The position numbers and the translations under genes were made by a program. A DNA stretch of 64,000 bases from contig NZ_BLBC01000005.1 of NCBI RefSeq assembly GCF_009684755.1, positions 744,001 through 808,000 on the forward strand, written 5' to 3'. The notes below the pieces were generated by a model. It was not told the DNA's origin. It was given only the letters and a program-made list of their open reading frames with translations, and did no database searches. Of the stretch, positions 30,181 to 38,662 are shown piece by piece; the stretch's first letter is position 1; every line of letters begins with the position of its first letter. Source of the stretch: Capnocytophaga felis (lineage in GTDB: Bacteria; Bacteroidota; Bacteroidia; Flavobacteriales; Flavobacteriaceae).

Positions 30181-31365
30181 CTAATTAACTTTCTTCTTTA
30201 AGTTGGGCAAAAAGTAAGCAATCAGTCCTAATAAAGGCAAAAAAGAACACAATTTGTAAACAAACTCAATATCGGTTAAATCAATGATTTTTCCTAAAAC
30301 AGCCGAAGCAAGTCCGCCCATTCCGAAAGCAAAACCATAAAAAAGCCCGGAAACCATTCCTATCTTTTTGGGAAGCAGTTCTTGCACATACACCAAAATC
30401 GCAGGAAAAGCCGATGATATTACCAAACCAATAATCACAATCAAAACAGCTGTCCACTGCTGATTTACATACGGAAGTAACAACGCAAACGGAGCAGCTC
30501 CCAAAATAGAAAACCAAATCACAAATTTCCGACCAAATTTATCACCAAACACACCTCCAAGTAATGTTCCTAATGCAGCGGCACCCAAAAAATAAAACAA
30601 ATACACTTGTGCCTGAACCTCGGACAAACCAAATTTATGCATCGTGTAAAACTGAAAATAATTTGTAATTCCGGCAGTATAAAAATATTTTGAGAAGATT
30701 AAAATCAGTAAAATCGAAACAGAATTTGTAACCTGACGAGGTGTTAAATCGGGCATAACGATTGGTTTTTTAACTGATTTTCTGTATATTTTCAAGATAT
30801 TACTTCTCCATTTACCTATATATGAGAGAATTACAATTGCCAAAACAGAAAAAATCACAAACCAAAGTACATATATTTTTCCGTTAGGAATAACAATCCA
30901 AGCAATGAGAAGCGGAGCAATCGCCGTTCCTGAATTTCCACCCAACTGAAAAATAGATTGTGCTAAACTCCGCTTTCCACCCGAAGCCAAAAAAGCAACC
31001 CGTGACGACTCAGGATGAAAAATAGAAGAACCCGTCCCTACCAGAAAAACAGCAGTCAGCACCCAAGCATAACTTGTTGAATATGCTAAAATTACGATTC
31101 CTAAAGTAGTGAACAACATCCCGAAAACCTGCGAATAAGGCAACGGACGTTTGTCAGTAAAATTTCCTACCAAAGGCTGAAAAATGGAAGCCGAAACCTG
31201 ATAGCAAAGTGTGATGATTCCCACCTGTGTCATCGTAAGCCCGAACTCTTCCCGCAACTGCGGATAACTCGCTGTAATTACTGCCTGAAGTAAATCATTG
31301 AGTAAGTGTGCTATCGCTATGGCAAAAAGGATGGAATAAGTTGTTTTGGGTTGCGTTTGTTCCAT
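30181..31365 (-). CDS. MFS transporter, fosmidomycin-resistance (Fsr) group
   Basis: A 394-residue protein with 12 predicted membrane helices. Its first half carries GNFTDKRPLPYSQVFGM as the loop 2-3 MFS motif and GTGSSIFHPESSRVAFLASG, GGKRSLAQSIFQLGGNSGTA, which strongly resemble Fsr. Fsr exports fosmidomycin and related compounds in E. coli, but the natural substrate is unclear. It is monocistronic with its own consensus promoter (31418-31389). The ORF starts MEQTQPKTTYSILFAI, consistent with a short cytoplasmic N-terminus. Confidence 0.9.
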   Translation of the reverse strand: MEQTQPKTTYSILFAIAIAHLLNDLLQAVITASYPQLREEFGLTMTQVGIITLCYQVSASIFQPLVGNFTDKRPLPYSQVFGMLFTTLGIVILAYSTSYAWVLTAVFLVGTGSSIFHPESSRVAFLASGGKRSLAQSIFQLGGNSGTAIAPLLIAWIVIPNGKIYVLWFVIFSVLAIVILSYIGKWRSNILKIYRKSVKKPIVMPDLTPRQVTNSVSILLILIFSKYFYTAGITNYFQFYTMHKFGLSEVQAQVYLFYFLGAAALGTLLGGVFGDKFGRKFVIWFSILGAAPFALLLPYVNQQWTAVLIVIIGLVISSAFPAILVYVQELLPKKIGMVSGLFYGFAFGMGGLASAVLGKIIDLTDIEFVYKLCSFLPLLGLIAYFLPNLKKKVN

Positions 31366-31388
31366 TGTTTTCTTTAAAAATGAAAATG

Positions 31389-31418
31389 CAAAAGTAAATG
31401 TAAAAACTCTAAAAACAA
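31389..31418 (-). promoter_or_regulatory. Promoter of MFS gene
   Basis: On the minus strand, TTG (31418-31416) and TACTTTTG (31396-31389) have a 19-base spacer; the start codon is 24 bases further on. Confidence 0.8.
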
Positions 31419-31584
31419 AAAGTCACTTTTTTTGAAATTCAAAATCAATTTAAGGCAATTATTCTACTAAAAATCAATCACTTGTGAATATTTTTTACAT
31501 AATATTAAAAATATAATTATCTGATTTTCAATAAAACTTAGCAAGCAATTCACAGCATTTCTACACAAAACTGTACAATAATCG

Positions 31585-31592
31585 TATATTTG
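31585..31592 (+). promoter_or_regulatory. -7 box of the lpxE-eptA operon
   Basis: TATATTTG fits the consensus. A possible TTG start at 31590 is part of it, so the ATG at 31620 is taken as the start. Confidence 0.6.
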
Positions 31593-31619
31593 CAGTTTGA
31601 AATCTGTAAATCAATCACA

Positions 31620-32456
31620 ATGAACACCTACGTTACTGATAATTACAAAAAAGTTTCGTTCTATTTATTATTTCTGCCCATATTTGTAATAATTACAATT
31701 GTTGGATTTCTCTACTTACAAAATGCACTAAATGTTGCAGGATATGTGAATATTCAGAAAAATGTTTTTTATTTTCTGAATTCAAACTTATCTCAACTTC
31801 CTATTTTACAGAACAATTTAACACAAATTGGTGATGCACTTATTTTTATGTCGCTGTTGAGTGTTTTTATTTTTTACGTTCCAAAAATGTGGGAAGCATT
31901 ATTCTCGGCATCGTTGATATCTCTTGTTTTTTCAAAAACATTTAAAGAAATTTTTGACATTCCCCGACCGGCTACCATCTTTAACAATGAAAGTTTTACG
32001 ATTATCGGAGAAACTTTAGTAGGTTATTCAAGTTTGCCTTCAGGACATTCCATAACCACTTTCACCGTAATTACCGTATTGATGTTTGCTTTCGCTCCTA
32101 AAAAATCAACTTACAGATATTTATGGTTTATTTCTTCAATTTTATTAGGATTAATCATAGCTTTCACTCGCGTAGGCGTAGGGGCTCATCATCCGCTTGA
32201 TGTAATCATTGGCAGCACGCTTGGATTTACATCAGGGCTTTTGGGAATCCTTATAAACAAAAAATATAAAATATGGAATTGGATAGCTAACAAAAAATTC
32301 TATCCGATTTTCATTCTGATATTTTTAGCTTGTTCCACAGTTGTAATCAAAAAAATAATAGATGAAAATTTATTCGTCTATTATATAACCTTATTTAGTT
32401 TAATCGTTTCTTTATTCATAATAACAAAATCGTATGTTCAAAATTTTAAAAAATAA
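31620..32456 (+). CDS. lpxE: PAP2-family phosphatase, LpxE-like lipid A 1-phosphatase
   Basis: A 278-residue membrane protein with about six helices. The three PAP2 phosphatase motifs are present: KEIFDIPRP (KxxxxxxRP), SLPSGHS (PSGH) and RVGVGAHHPLDV (RxxxxxHxxxD). It overlaps the downstream phosphoethanolamine transferase gene by 23 bases, a tight translational link. In Capnocytophaga canimorsus an lpxE-eptA pair removes the lipid A 1-phosphate and replaces it with phosphoethanolamine. Family knowledge plus this arrangement support the same role here, at the periplasmic face of the inner membrane. The gene symbol rests on that context, not on a sequence search. Confidence 0.8.
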   Translation: MNTYVTDNYKKVSFYLLFLPIFVIITIVGFLYLQNALNVAGYVNIQKNVFYFLNSNLSQLPILQNNLTQIGDALIFMSLLSVFIFYVPKMWEALFSASLISLVFSKTFKEIFDIPRPATIFNNESFTIIGETLVGYSSLPSGHSITTFTVITVLMFAFAPKKSTYRYLWFISSILLGLIIAFTRVGVGAHHPLDVIIGSTLGFTSGLLGILINKKYKIWNWIANKKFYPIFILIFLACSTVVIKKIIDENLFVYYITLFSLIVSLFIITKSYVQNFKK

Positions 32457-33963
32457 TTTGAGTTTAACACGTTTCGCAGTGTTAATGAGTTTGCTAAACT
32501 TTTTATTATTTCATTATCCTTTTTTCAATTTTGTATTTGAAAATATTGATTACAAAGGTTTCAGCGGGATTGTAACTATCGTCAGTTTAATAATTTTAAT
32601 GCTGGTTGCAAACTTTTTTACTTTCTATTTGATATTGTTTTTATCCAGAAAAGTAGGTAAATTTTTATTGGTTATTTTCTTTATCCTCAATGCAATCGCA
32701 GTTTACTTTATCAATACATACAGCATTATTGTTGATGAAAGTATGATTGGCAATGTAATAAACACCAATTATGAAGAATCGAGCAGTTTCTTTTCGTTTA
32801 AAATGGTTTTGTACGTCATCTTTTTGGGAATTGTTCCAAGTATTTACATCATTAAAGCGAAAATAGTTAAGCCAAAGGTAAAGAAATCTTTTGTTACTTT
32901 ATCGCTTACTTTAGTATTTATGATTGCTTTGGCTTTTGCAAACGGAAACAGTTGGCTGTGGATTGACAAAAATTCAAAACAATTGGGAGGACTTGCAATG
33001 CCTTGGTCGTATGCGGTAAATACTTCACTTTTTTATATTCACAAATATCAAGAAAATCGGAAAGAAATCTTGTTGCCTGATGCTACAATAAAAGACAATG
33101 AAAAATCAGTAGTGGTTTTGGTAATTGGTGAATCGGCTCGAAGTCAGAATTTTTCTTTATACGGTTATTCAAAAAACACAAATCCATTACTTTCAAAAAC
33201 TGAAAATGTATTTCACTTTGAAGCTACTTCGTGTGCCACATACACCACAGCCGGAGTAAAATGTATTTTAGAACATCAAAACACGGGGGATTTATATGAA
33301 ATTCTCCCTAATTATCTACATCGAAATAATGTTGAAGTAGTCTGGAGAACCACCAATTCTGGAGAACCACCAATTCATATTGATAAATATCAAACAGGAA
33401 GTTTCCTAAGAGAAAATTGTCAAGGAGAAAGTTGTAATTATGATGAAGTTCTCATTAACGGATTGAAAGAACAAATCACATCAAGCAACAAAAACAAAGT
33501 GTTAATTATTCTGCATACCAGCACCAGCCACGGACCTACATACAACAAAAAATATCCGCCAGAATTTGAAGTTTTCAAACCAGTATGTAACAGCGTAGAA
33601 CTTGCCAACTGCACTCAGGAAGAACTCCTAAATGCTTATGATAATACCATAGTTTACACGGACTATATATTACACAAAATAATTGAAGATTTAAAAGAGT
33701 TGAAAGATTACAAAAGCACAATGCTTTATATTTCTGACCACGGTGAATCTTTAGGAGAGAAAAACCTGTATATGCACGGGCTTCCGATGAGCCTCGCACC
33801 AAAAGAGCAATATGAAATTCCGTTTATCGTTTGGGTTTCTGAAGATTCAAAACAATTAAAGTCACTCGAGAATTTATCACAGAATCACGTATTCCATAGT
33901 GTTTTAAACTTCTTGGGAATAGATAGCCCTATTTACAATGAAGAAATGAATATTTTTGAATAA
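32434..33963 (+). CDS. eptA: Phosphoethanolamine transferase, EptA-like
   Basis: A 509-residue protein with five N-terminal membrane helices (to about 185) and a periplasmic sulfatase-fold domain. Visible active-site parts are VVLVIGESARSQNFSLYGY (metal-binding Glu), SCATYTTAG with the likely Thr nucleophile, TSTSHGPTY and YISDHGESLGE. It transfers phosphoethanolamine from phosphatidylethanolamine to lipid A. It overlaps the lpxE-like gene by 23 bases. The modification lowers negative charge and usually endotoxicity and polymyxin sensitivity. A strong terminator follows at once. Confidence 0.88.
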   Translation: MFKILKNNLSLTRFAVLMSLLNFLLFHYPFFNFVFENIDYKGFSGIVTIVSLIILMLVANFFTFYLILFLSRKVGKFLLVIFFILNAIAVYFINTYSIIVDESMIGNVINTNYEESSSFFSFKMVLYVIFLGIVPSIYIIKAKIVKPKVKKSFVTLSLTLVFMIALAFANGNSWLWIDKNSKQLGGLAMPWSYAVNTSLFYIHKYQENRKEILLPDATIKDNEKSVVVLVIGESARSQNFSLYGYSKNTNPLLSKTENVFHFEATSCATYTTAGVKCILEHQNTGDLYEILPNYLHRNNVEVVWRTTNSGEPPIHIDKYQTGSFLRENCQGESCNYDEVLINGLKEQITSSNKNKVLIILHTSTSHGPTYNKKYPPEFEVFKPVCNSVELANCTQEELLNAYDNTIVYTDYILHKIIEDLKELKDYKSTMLYISDHGESLGEKNLYMHGLPMSLAPKEQYEIPFIVWVSEDSKQLKSLENLSQNHVFHSVLNFLGIDSPIYNEEMNIFE

Positions 33964-33983
33964 TCAATTATAATATGAAAAAT

Positions 33984-34018
33984 AAAAAATCCTTTACTAA
34001 TTGGTAAAGGATTTTTTA
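33984..34018 (+). terminator. Terminator of lpxE-eptA operon
   Basis: AAAAAATCCTTTAC (33984-33997) and GTAAAGGATTTTTT (34004-34017) form a perfect 14-bp stem with A and T runs, so it may act in both directions. Confidence 0.9.
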
Positions 34019-34064
34019 TATCATTTCGGAAAAATATACTTATCTCCTACTCTATCCTGAAAAA

Positions 34065-34582
34065 TTAATTACTACTAAGTATTATAATTCCTTTCTGTAA
34101 AAGCAAATTATTAGGCAACAGAACCTCTTCACCTTCACTATTTCTGACCAATGTATAAAATGATTTGATACTTATTATTTCTCCTTCAACAGGAAATTCC
34201 TTGTCCACAAATTTTATTCTATCACCAATTTTAAACGGAAACGAAAAAAATACAATAATCCCTGCAGTTATATTACTCAAAATAGACCATTGTGCAAAAA
34301 ATGCAACTCCGATTACTGTAAGTACAGAGGAAATAAACAAAAGTAATTTTTCACGCTCAATTCCCCAAATAGATATAAGCATCACAGCAAATAATATAAA
34401 AATCAAATAATCAATATACCTTTTTACGAGTACTGTACGTGCTTCTGAAAGATTAGATTTTTTCGAAAATTTTCTGATAATAGTTTCAATAGTAAAACGA
34501 ACGCCAGTAAAAACAATGACAGCAACTAATGTTGCAATAATTTGATTTCCGTAAGTAGTAAAAAATTAGTGTATAAAATCAT
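34065..34582 (-). pseudogene. Small MscS-type mechanosensitive channel, frameshifted near its start
   Basis: The open frame has no ATG. It reads TYGNQIIATLVAVIVFTGVRF, then the MscS pore helix and beta domain (VIGVAFFAQWSILSNITAGI, FSFPFKIGDRIKF, LLPNNLLLQKGI). This is a typical short flavobacterial MscS of about 170 residues. An ATG at 34582 in another frame gives MILYTNF. The two frames join at a run of six T (34565-34560 on this strand); a seventh T would restore one 172-residue protein. So the gene is inactive, phase-variable by slippage, or carries a sequencing error. Confidence 0.8.
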
Positions 34583-34812
34583 AATTTAAATATATAAAAT
34601 TATTTATTCACTGGTTAAAATTCATATTTCTCATTACTTCAATTCACCGAATATTTTATAACAAGAAAATATTTTAATAAAAATTCAACTGCAAAAATAA
34701 TAAATTTATGTTTATCATAATATATTATCTTATTTCATTTTTAAAATTTTCCTTACTCCTTTTAAGCTATATCAAAAGTTTTTATTTTATTTGTAGTCTC
34801 AAAACTTGAGCA

Positions 34813-35142
34813 ATGATAATTATCACAAATCGTTATTTAGTTCCCAGAGGTTACTCTGGAATTACTTTATTTCCCTTTATTTTTGTAGTTAACAAAGAAC
34901 TCATTAAAAATCCTTATTTTATAAATCACGAACGAATCCATCTGCAACAGCAAAAAGAATTGCTAATTATTCCTTTCTACGTTTGGTATTTTACTGACTT
35001 TATTATAAAACTCTGTAAGCATAAAAACTGGGAAATTGCATACCGAAACATTATTTTCGAGAAAGAAGCATACAATAATGAAAGAAATTTAAATTATTTA
35101 AAAGAAAGAAGAATATTTAATTTTCTCAGGAAAAAGAAATAA
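34813..35142 (+). CDS. Small HExxH-motif protein, function unknown
   Basis: A 109-residue protein starting MIIITNRYLVPRGYSGITLF. It has the zinc-peptidase-like motif NHERIHLQQQKEL (HERIH at 39-43), a hydrophobic stretch (LLIIPFYVWYFTDFII), and a later acidic pair in FEKEAYNNER. I recall similar short proteins in many flavobacteria, all uncharacterised. The HExxH and a downstream Glu suggest metal binding, but a peptidase this small is unusual. It is monocistronic and lies directly before the parS-like cluster. Confidence 0.7.
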   Translation: MIIITNRYLVPRGYSGITLFPFIFVVNKELIKNPYFINHERIHLQQQKELLIIPFYVWYFTDFIIKLCKHKNWEIAYRNIIFEKEAYNNERNLNYLKERRIFNFLRKKK

Positions 35143-35146
35143 CATA

Positions 35147-35162
35147 TGTTCCACGTGAAACA
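35147..35162. promoter_or_regulatory. parS-like site 1
   Basis: TGTTCCACGTGAAACA is an exact match to the parS form TGTTNCACGTGAAACA bound by ParB/Spo0J. Confidence 0.8.
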
Positions 35163-35247
35163 TTTATCAAAATAAAACTATAAAAAACTATTCTAAAAAA
35201 CAACACATAAAAGAAACAATAATTCCATAAATAAAACCAAACTTAAA

Positions 35248-35263
35248 AGTTCCACGTGGAACA
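35248..35263. promoter_or_regulatory. parS-like site 2
   Basis: AGTTCCACGTGGAACA contains the perfect palindrome GTTCCACGTGGAAC and differs from canonical parS at two positions. Confidence 0.65.
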
Positions 35264-35396
35264 ATTTCTATACAACAAAGCGGAAATCAAAAATAAAAAT
35301 TCCTAAAAAAACAAATTCTAAAAATTCGCTACTGCAAAATCATTTACTATTCTGTTTATAAAATTGAGATTTTTATACCAATAAAGAATTTTACCT

Positions 35397-35412
35397 TGTT
35401 CCACGTGGAACC
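35397..35412. promoter_or_regulatory. parS-like site 3
   Basis: TGTTCCACGTGGAACC contains the perfect palindrome GTTCCACGTGGAAC and differs from canonical parS at two positions. The three sites fall within 266 bases of an otherwise gene-free stretch (35143-35537). Confidence 0.65.
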
Positions 35413-35507
35413 ATCTGTTTTTAATCAAATTCTATATTTAATAATTTGATTTTCAATTAATAAAACAGAAAAATATATAAAATGAATACATTTTTATAAA
35501 TAAATAG

Positions 35508-35515
35508 TATATTTG
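35508..35515 (+). promoter_or_regulatory. -7 promoter box of methyltransferase gene
   Basis: TATATTTG fits the consensus and lies 22 bases before the start codon. No good -33 TTG is seen. Confidence 0.5.
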
Positions 35516-35537
35516 CTTAGTCTATTCGTAATTCACA

Positions 35538-36374
35538 ATGAAAATAAAAGATTATAACGTTTCACAAGAAGAATTTGAACTGATTTATCAGCCTGAACTT
35601 GATTTGTACAAAACCACTCCCCTACCCCAAAGTCTGGAAAAATACTACGAAAGCGATGAATACATTTCGCATACTGATAGTAAAAAAACACTTTTTGATA
35701 AACTATATCAAGCCGTAAAAACTATCAACTTAAAACATAAAACACGTATCATTTCCCGATATAAAAAAAATAAAATTGAGTTATTGGACGTTGGTGCCGG
35801 TACCGGTGAGTTTGTTTTAAGTTGTCAAAAACTGCACGACTGGAACGCCACAGGCATTGAACCCAACCCAAAAGCACGGAAATTAGCCCAACAGAAAGGA
35901 ATCAAAATATTGGAAAATTACCAACAGTTGGAAAAAAAAGCCTTCGATGTAATTACACTTTGGCACGTTCTGGAACACATTCCCGACTTGGAAAATGAAA
36001 TCAATACAATACATTCACTTTTGAAAGAAGACGGAATTTTAATCGTTGCCGTACCAAATTACAAATCGTGGGACGCAAAACATTACAAACAATTTTGGGC
36101 AGCGTATGACGTTCCCCGACATTTGTGGCATTTTTCAAAAACAAGCATCCAGAAAATTTTTACTCAAAAAGGATTTCAACTTCTAACAATAAAACCTATG
36201 TTGTTCGACGCCTTCTACGTGTCGATGCTTTCCGAGCAATACAAAAACGGAAAAAAGAATTTCTTGAAAGGATTCATCAACGGAATACGTTCCAACCTCT
36301 ACGGAATGCAAAAAAAAGAGTTTTCATCGCACATTTACGTACTTCAAAAAGTAAAAAATGATTTTAAAGGCTAA
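35538..36374 (+). CDS. Class I SAM-dependent methyltransferase
   Basis: A 278-residue soluble protein. The SAM-binding motif I is ELLDVGAGTGEFVLSCQ near residue 82, followed by TGIEPNPKARKLAQ (motif II acidic residue) and VITLWHVLEHIPDLENEI, LKEDGILIVAVPNY (motifs III and IV). This is the Methyltransf_23 type, often acting on quinones, lipids or sugars. The substrate is unknown. It follows the parS-like cluster and precedes the OmpH-like gene, from which it is separated by 260 AT-rich bases. Confidence 0.92.
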   Translation: MKIKDYNVSQEEFELIYQPELDLYKTTPLPQSLEKYYESDEYISHTDSKKTLFDKLYQAVKTINLKHKTRIISRYKKNKIELLDVGAGTGEFVLSCQKLHDWNATGIEPNPKARKLAQQKGIKILENYQQLEKKAFDVITLWHVLEHIPDLENEINTIHSLLKEDGILIVAVPNYKSWDAKHYKQFWAAYDVPRHLWHFSKTSIQKIFTQKGFQLLTIKPMLFDAFYVSMLSEQYKNGKKNFLKGFINGIRSNLYGMQKKEFSSHIYVLQKVKNDFKG

Positions 36375-36600
36375 AATTTCAATCATCAGAAGTAAAAATG
36401 TAATTCCACACGGAAAATTTTTAAAAATGAAAAATTACCCTATTTCTGAAAGTCGATTTTTATAGAGATTTTCTATTTTTTATATAAATGCTATAATTTT
36501 TTCTGATACTTTCTTTTTTCGGAAGTAATGTAAAAAATTTATAATTCTAAGTTTTCATTTTCTCGCTGAAAAAACATTTCATTTTAAAACAAAACTTTCT

Positions 36601-36608
36601 TACTTTTG
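36601..36608 (+). promoter_or_regulatory. -7 promoter box of OmpH-like gene
   Basis: TACTTTTG fits the consensus, 26 bases before the start codon. Confidence 0.55.
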
Positions 36609-36634
36609 CCCAACAATTTAACAGATTTACAAAA

Positions 36635-37141
36635 ATGAAAAAAATTATTATCGGAGGAAGTATTCTTTTAGGATTGGTTTCGTGCCAAGATAAAATCGCA
36701 TTTGTGGATAATACCAAATTGCTTAATGAATATCAAGAAAAAAAAGACATTGAAAGCAAACTGAAAGAACAAATCAGCAAATATGAAAAAAAACGCGACA
36801 GCATTTCGCAGGCATTTCAGTTAGAGGCAAAAAATTTTGAAGTACAAGCACAAAATTTGGCTCAGAACGTGGCTCAAAAAAAATACAACGAATTGATGCA
36901 AAAAAGCCAAATTCTGCAACAACATCTGCAACAAGAAGAACAAAAAATTCAGATTGAAAGTCAAACTCAGATGGATTCCTTGCTTAACAAAGTTAAAAAA
37001 TTCATTAAAGATTACGGAAAAGAAAAAGGTTATACCTTCATCTTAGGAGCCAATGAAGGCGGCAGCGTTTTGTATGGTGATGATAAGAAAGATATTACTA
37101 ATGAAGTAGTTAAATCACTCAACGAAAAGTATAAAAAATAA
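36635..37141 (+). CDS. OmpH/Skp-family periplasmic chaperone lipoprotein
   Basis: A 168-residue protein with lipobox LVSC and mature end CQDKIAFVDNTKLLNEY. IAFVD is the usual start of OmpH/Skp domains. A long, Gln- and Lys-rich coiled coil (about 40-125) follows, then the return strand GYTFILGANEGGSVLYG. Skp-like proteins hold unfolded outer membrane proteins in the periplasm. There is no Lys-Asp-Glu export signal after the Cys, which fits periplasmic rather than surface anchoring. It is monocistronic with a strong bidirectional terminator. Confidence 0.9.
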   Translation: MKKIIIGGSILLGLVSCQDKIAFVDNTKLLNEYQEKKDIESKLKEQISKYEKKRDSISQAFQLEAKNFEVQAQNLAQNVAQKKYNELMQKSQILQQHLQQEEQKIQIESQTQMDSLLNKVKKFIKDYGKEKGYTFILGANEGGSVLYGDDKKDITNEVVKSLNEKYKK

Positions 37142-37146
37142 CAAAA

Positions 37147-37186
37147 TTAAAAAGTCCGATACCATTTTACGTATCGGACTTTTTAA
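37147..37186. terminator. Bidirectional terminator between convergent genes
   Basis: TTAAAAAGTCCGATAC (37147-37162) and GTATCGGACTTTTTAA (37171-37186) are perfect 16-bp arms. Confidence 0.92.
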
Positions 37187-37197
37187 TTCTTTTTATA

Positions 37198-37887
37198 TTA
37201 TTCAGGATTTTCTGTAAAAATCTCATTGAGTTTTTCTTTACCTTCAGGAAAAATACCCTGTGCCAGCAAAAACAAACCAAAAACCAAAAGAATAATGCTT
37301 ATCGTACGTTTGACTTTGTAAATATGAAAAGCTGTTAGTTTATTTTTTAATTGCTTAGCAATCAGTATTTTTATTATATCAACCAAAAAATAAATCAGTA
37401 TAATTGACGAGAAGAAAACTACAATTCTGTTAGTATTCATATCCAATTGAGGAGCAAATACAATAATGATTCCCAGCCAAAAACCGAGTACACCGATGTT
37501 TATAAAATTCAGCAAAAAACCTTTCACAAAAAGTGCTATATAATTCACTTTCTTCATATACAAATGATTATCCGTACTTTCTATTTTGTTTTTTTGATGA
37601 AAATCTTTCTTGAGTTTTATAAAGGAAATCAATCCGTAGGAAATCATAATTAACCCACCGATAATAAATAAAAGCGGATCATCTTTTACCTTTTGAAGCA
37701 AACCGCTGGTGGTAAAATAAGCCACCAAAATAAAAACTACATCAGCCAAAACTACGCCTCCGTCAAAAGCTATTGCCGCCCTAAATCCCTTAGTTATAGC
37801 TGTTTCCAATAAAACGAAGAAAACAGGACCAATGGTAAAAGCCAATATCACACCCAAAGGCAAAGCAAGTAATACATCTGCAAACAT
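37198..37887 (-). CDS. LysE-family amino acid exporter
   Basis: A 229-residue, six-helix membrane protein. It begins MFADVLLALPLGVILAFTIG, and PVFFVLLETAITKGFRAAIA near residue 22 is the LysE signature region. Members export basic or other amino acids. The frame extends upstream to 37992, but a consensus promoter lies inside that extension (TTG 37991-37989, TATTTTTG 37970-37963), so a start at 37992 is impossible. Starts at 37941 and 37887 remain; 37887 matches homologues best. It is convergent with the OmpH-like gene. Confidence 0.88.
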   Translation of the reverse strand: MFADVLLALPLGVILAFTIGPVFFVLLETAITKGFRAAIAFDGGVVLADVVFILVAYFTTSGLLQKVKDDPLLFIIGGLIMISYGLISFIKLKKDFHQKNKIESTDNHLYMKKVNYIALFVKGFLLNFINIGVLGFWLGIIIVFAPQLDMNTNRIVVFFSSIILIYFLVDIIKILIAKQLKNKLTAFHIYKVKRTISIILLVFGLFLLAQGIFPEGKEKLNEIFTENPE

Positions 37888-37962
37888 TTTATTTTTTGGA
37901 AATTCTTGTTGATTATTTTCCTGAAAATCAAGGAAAAACATTTTAATATACAAAACAGCTAA

Positions 37963-37991
37963 CAAAAATAAAGAAAAAAGAAAAAAAATCA
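37963..37991 (-). promoter_or_regulatory. Promoter of lysE-like gene
   Basis: TTG and TATTTTTG on the minus strand, with an 18-base spacer. Its position rules out the longest reading of the lysE-like frame. Confidence 0.7.
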
Positions 37992-38058
37992 AAAAAATAA
38001 GGGAAAAACTTTGTAGTTCCTCCCCTATTCTAATAAATGTTAATTATATCTTCAAAAA

Positions 38059-38583
38059 TCATTTTTCAATCAAATCATTGATATTATCAGTAAAAAAGAA
38101 AGTTCTGATTTCAGGAACATATACTGCATTGGCTTGACAAACAGTAGCACAACCTCCGTCTTCGTGTATGCAATCGTAAACAAGACCTCCGCAAGACATT
38201 TTTGAACTACATTTTTTAGTCCAACCCTTACCATCTTTTCCACCTTTATCACAACTTACCTCGTAATCAGATTTATCCTCCAATGTACGCATAACTTTTC
38301 TTGCATTCAATCGCTCAGCAACTTCAAAAGACAAACCCCAAGTAGGTTCTGCCTCTTCAACTGATAATAGCCTAACGTTCTTATTTTTACTATTGAACTC
38401 GTAAGAAATCAAGACGGCTTCCGCATCCGACTTATTATAACTGTTGGTTATTTTATCAAAAAAAACGTCCAAAGCAACCTCTTCTTTTTTCAAATCCTCT
38501 AAATATTCTTCATTTTGATTGGAACAAGCTACAAATCCCATTAACAAAGAAAGAGCAAAAAATTTTTTAAATATTAATTTCAT
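38059..38583 (-). CDS. Cys-rich lipoprotein of unknown function
   Basis: A 174-residue protein with lipobox FVAC and mature end CSNQNEEYLEDLKKEE. The middle is acidic and helical. The C-terminal third is rich in Gly and Cys: YEVSCDKGGKDGKGWTKKC, KMSCGGLVYDC, DGGCATVC, giving seven Cys in about 45 residues. That suggests disulfides or metal binding outside the cytoplasm. No Lys-Asp-Asp export signal is present after the lipidated Cys. I do not recognise the family. It lies beside a truncated tRNA, a typical place for acquired genes. Confidence 0.7.
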   Translation of the reverse strand: MKLIFKKFFALSLLMGFVACSNQNEEYLEDLKKEEVALDVFFDKITNSYNKSDAEAVLISYEFNSKNKNVRLLSVEEAEPTWGLSFEVAERLNARKVMRTLEDKSDYEVSCDKGGKDGKGWTKKCSSKMSCGGLVYDCIHEDGGCATVCQANAVYVPEIRTFFFTDNINDLIEK

Positions 38584-38614
38584 CTTACTAAATTTTTAAA
38601 TTAAAAAAATTATT

Positions 38615-38662
38615 TATATTTGCACGCTTTTTTAAGTGAGGACAGTAACCCGTAGCTCAGTT
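38615..38662 (+). pseudogene. Promoter and 5' fragment of a tRNA gene
   Basis: TATATTTG (38615-38622) is a good -7 box. About 25 bases later ACCCGTAGCTCAGTT (38648-38662) matches the acceptor 5' strand and D-stem/D-loop start of a bacterial tRNA (usually GCCCGTAGCTCAGTTGG). The D-arm 3' side, anticodon, T-arm and acceptor 3' side do not follow; the DNA continues as AT-rich sequence. The tRNA is therefore broken after about 15 bases. Confidence 0.65.
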
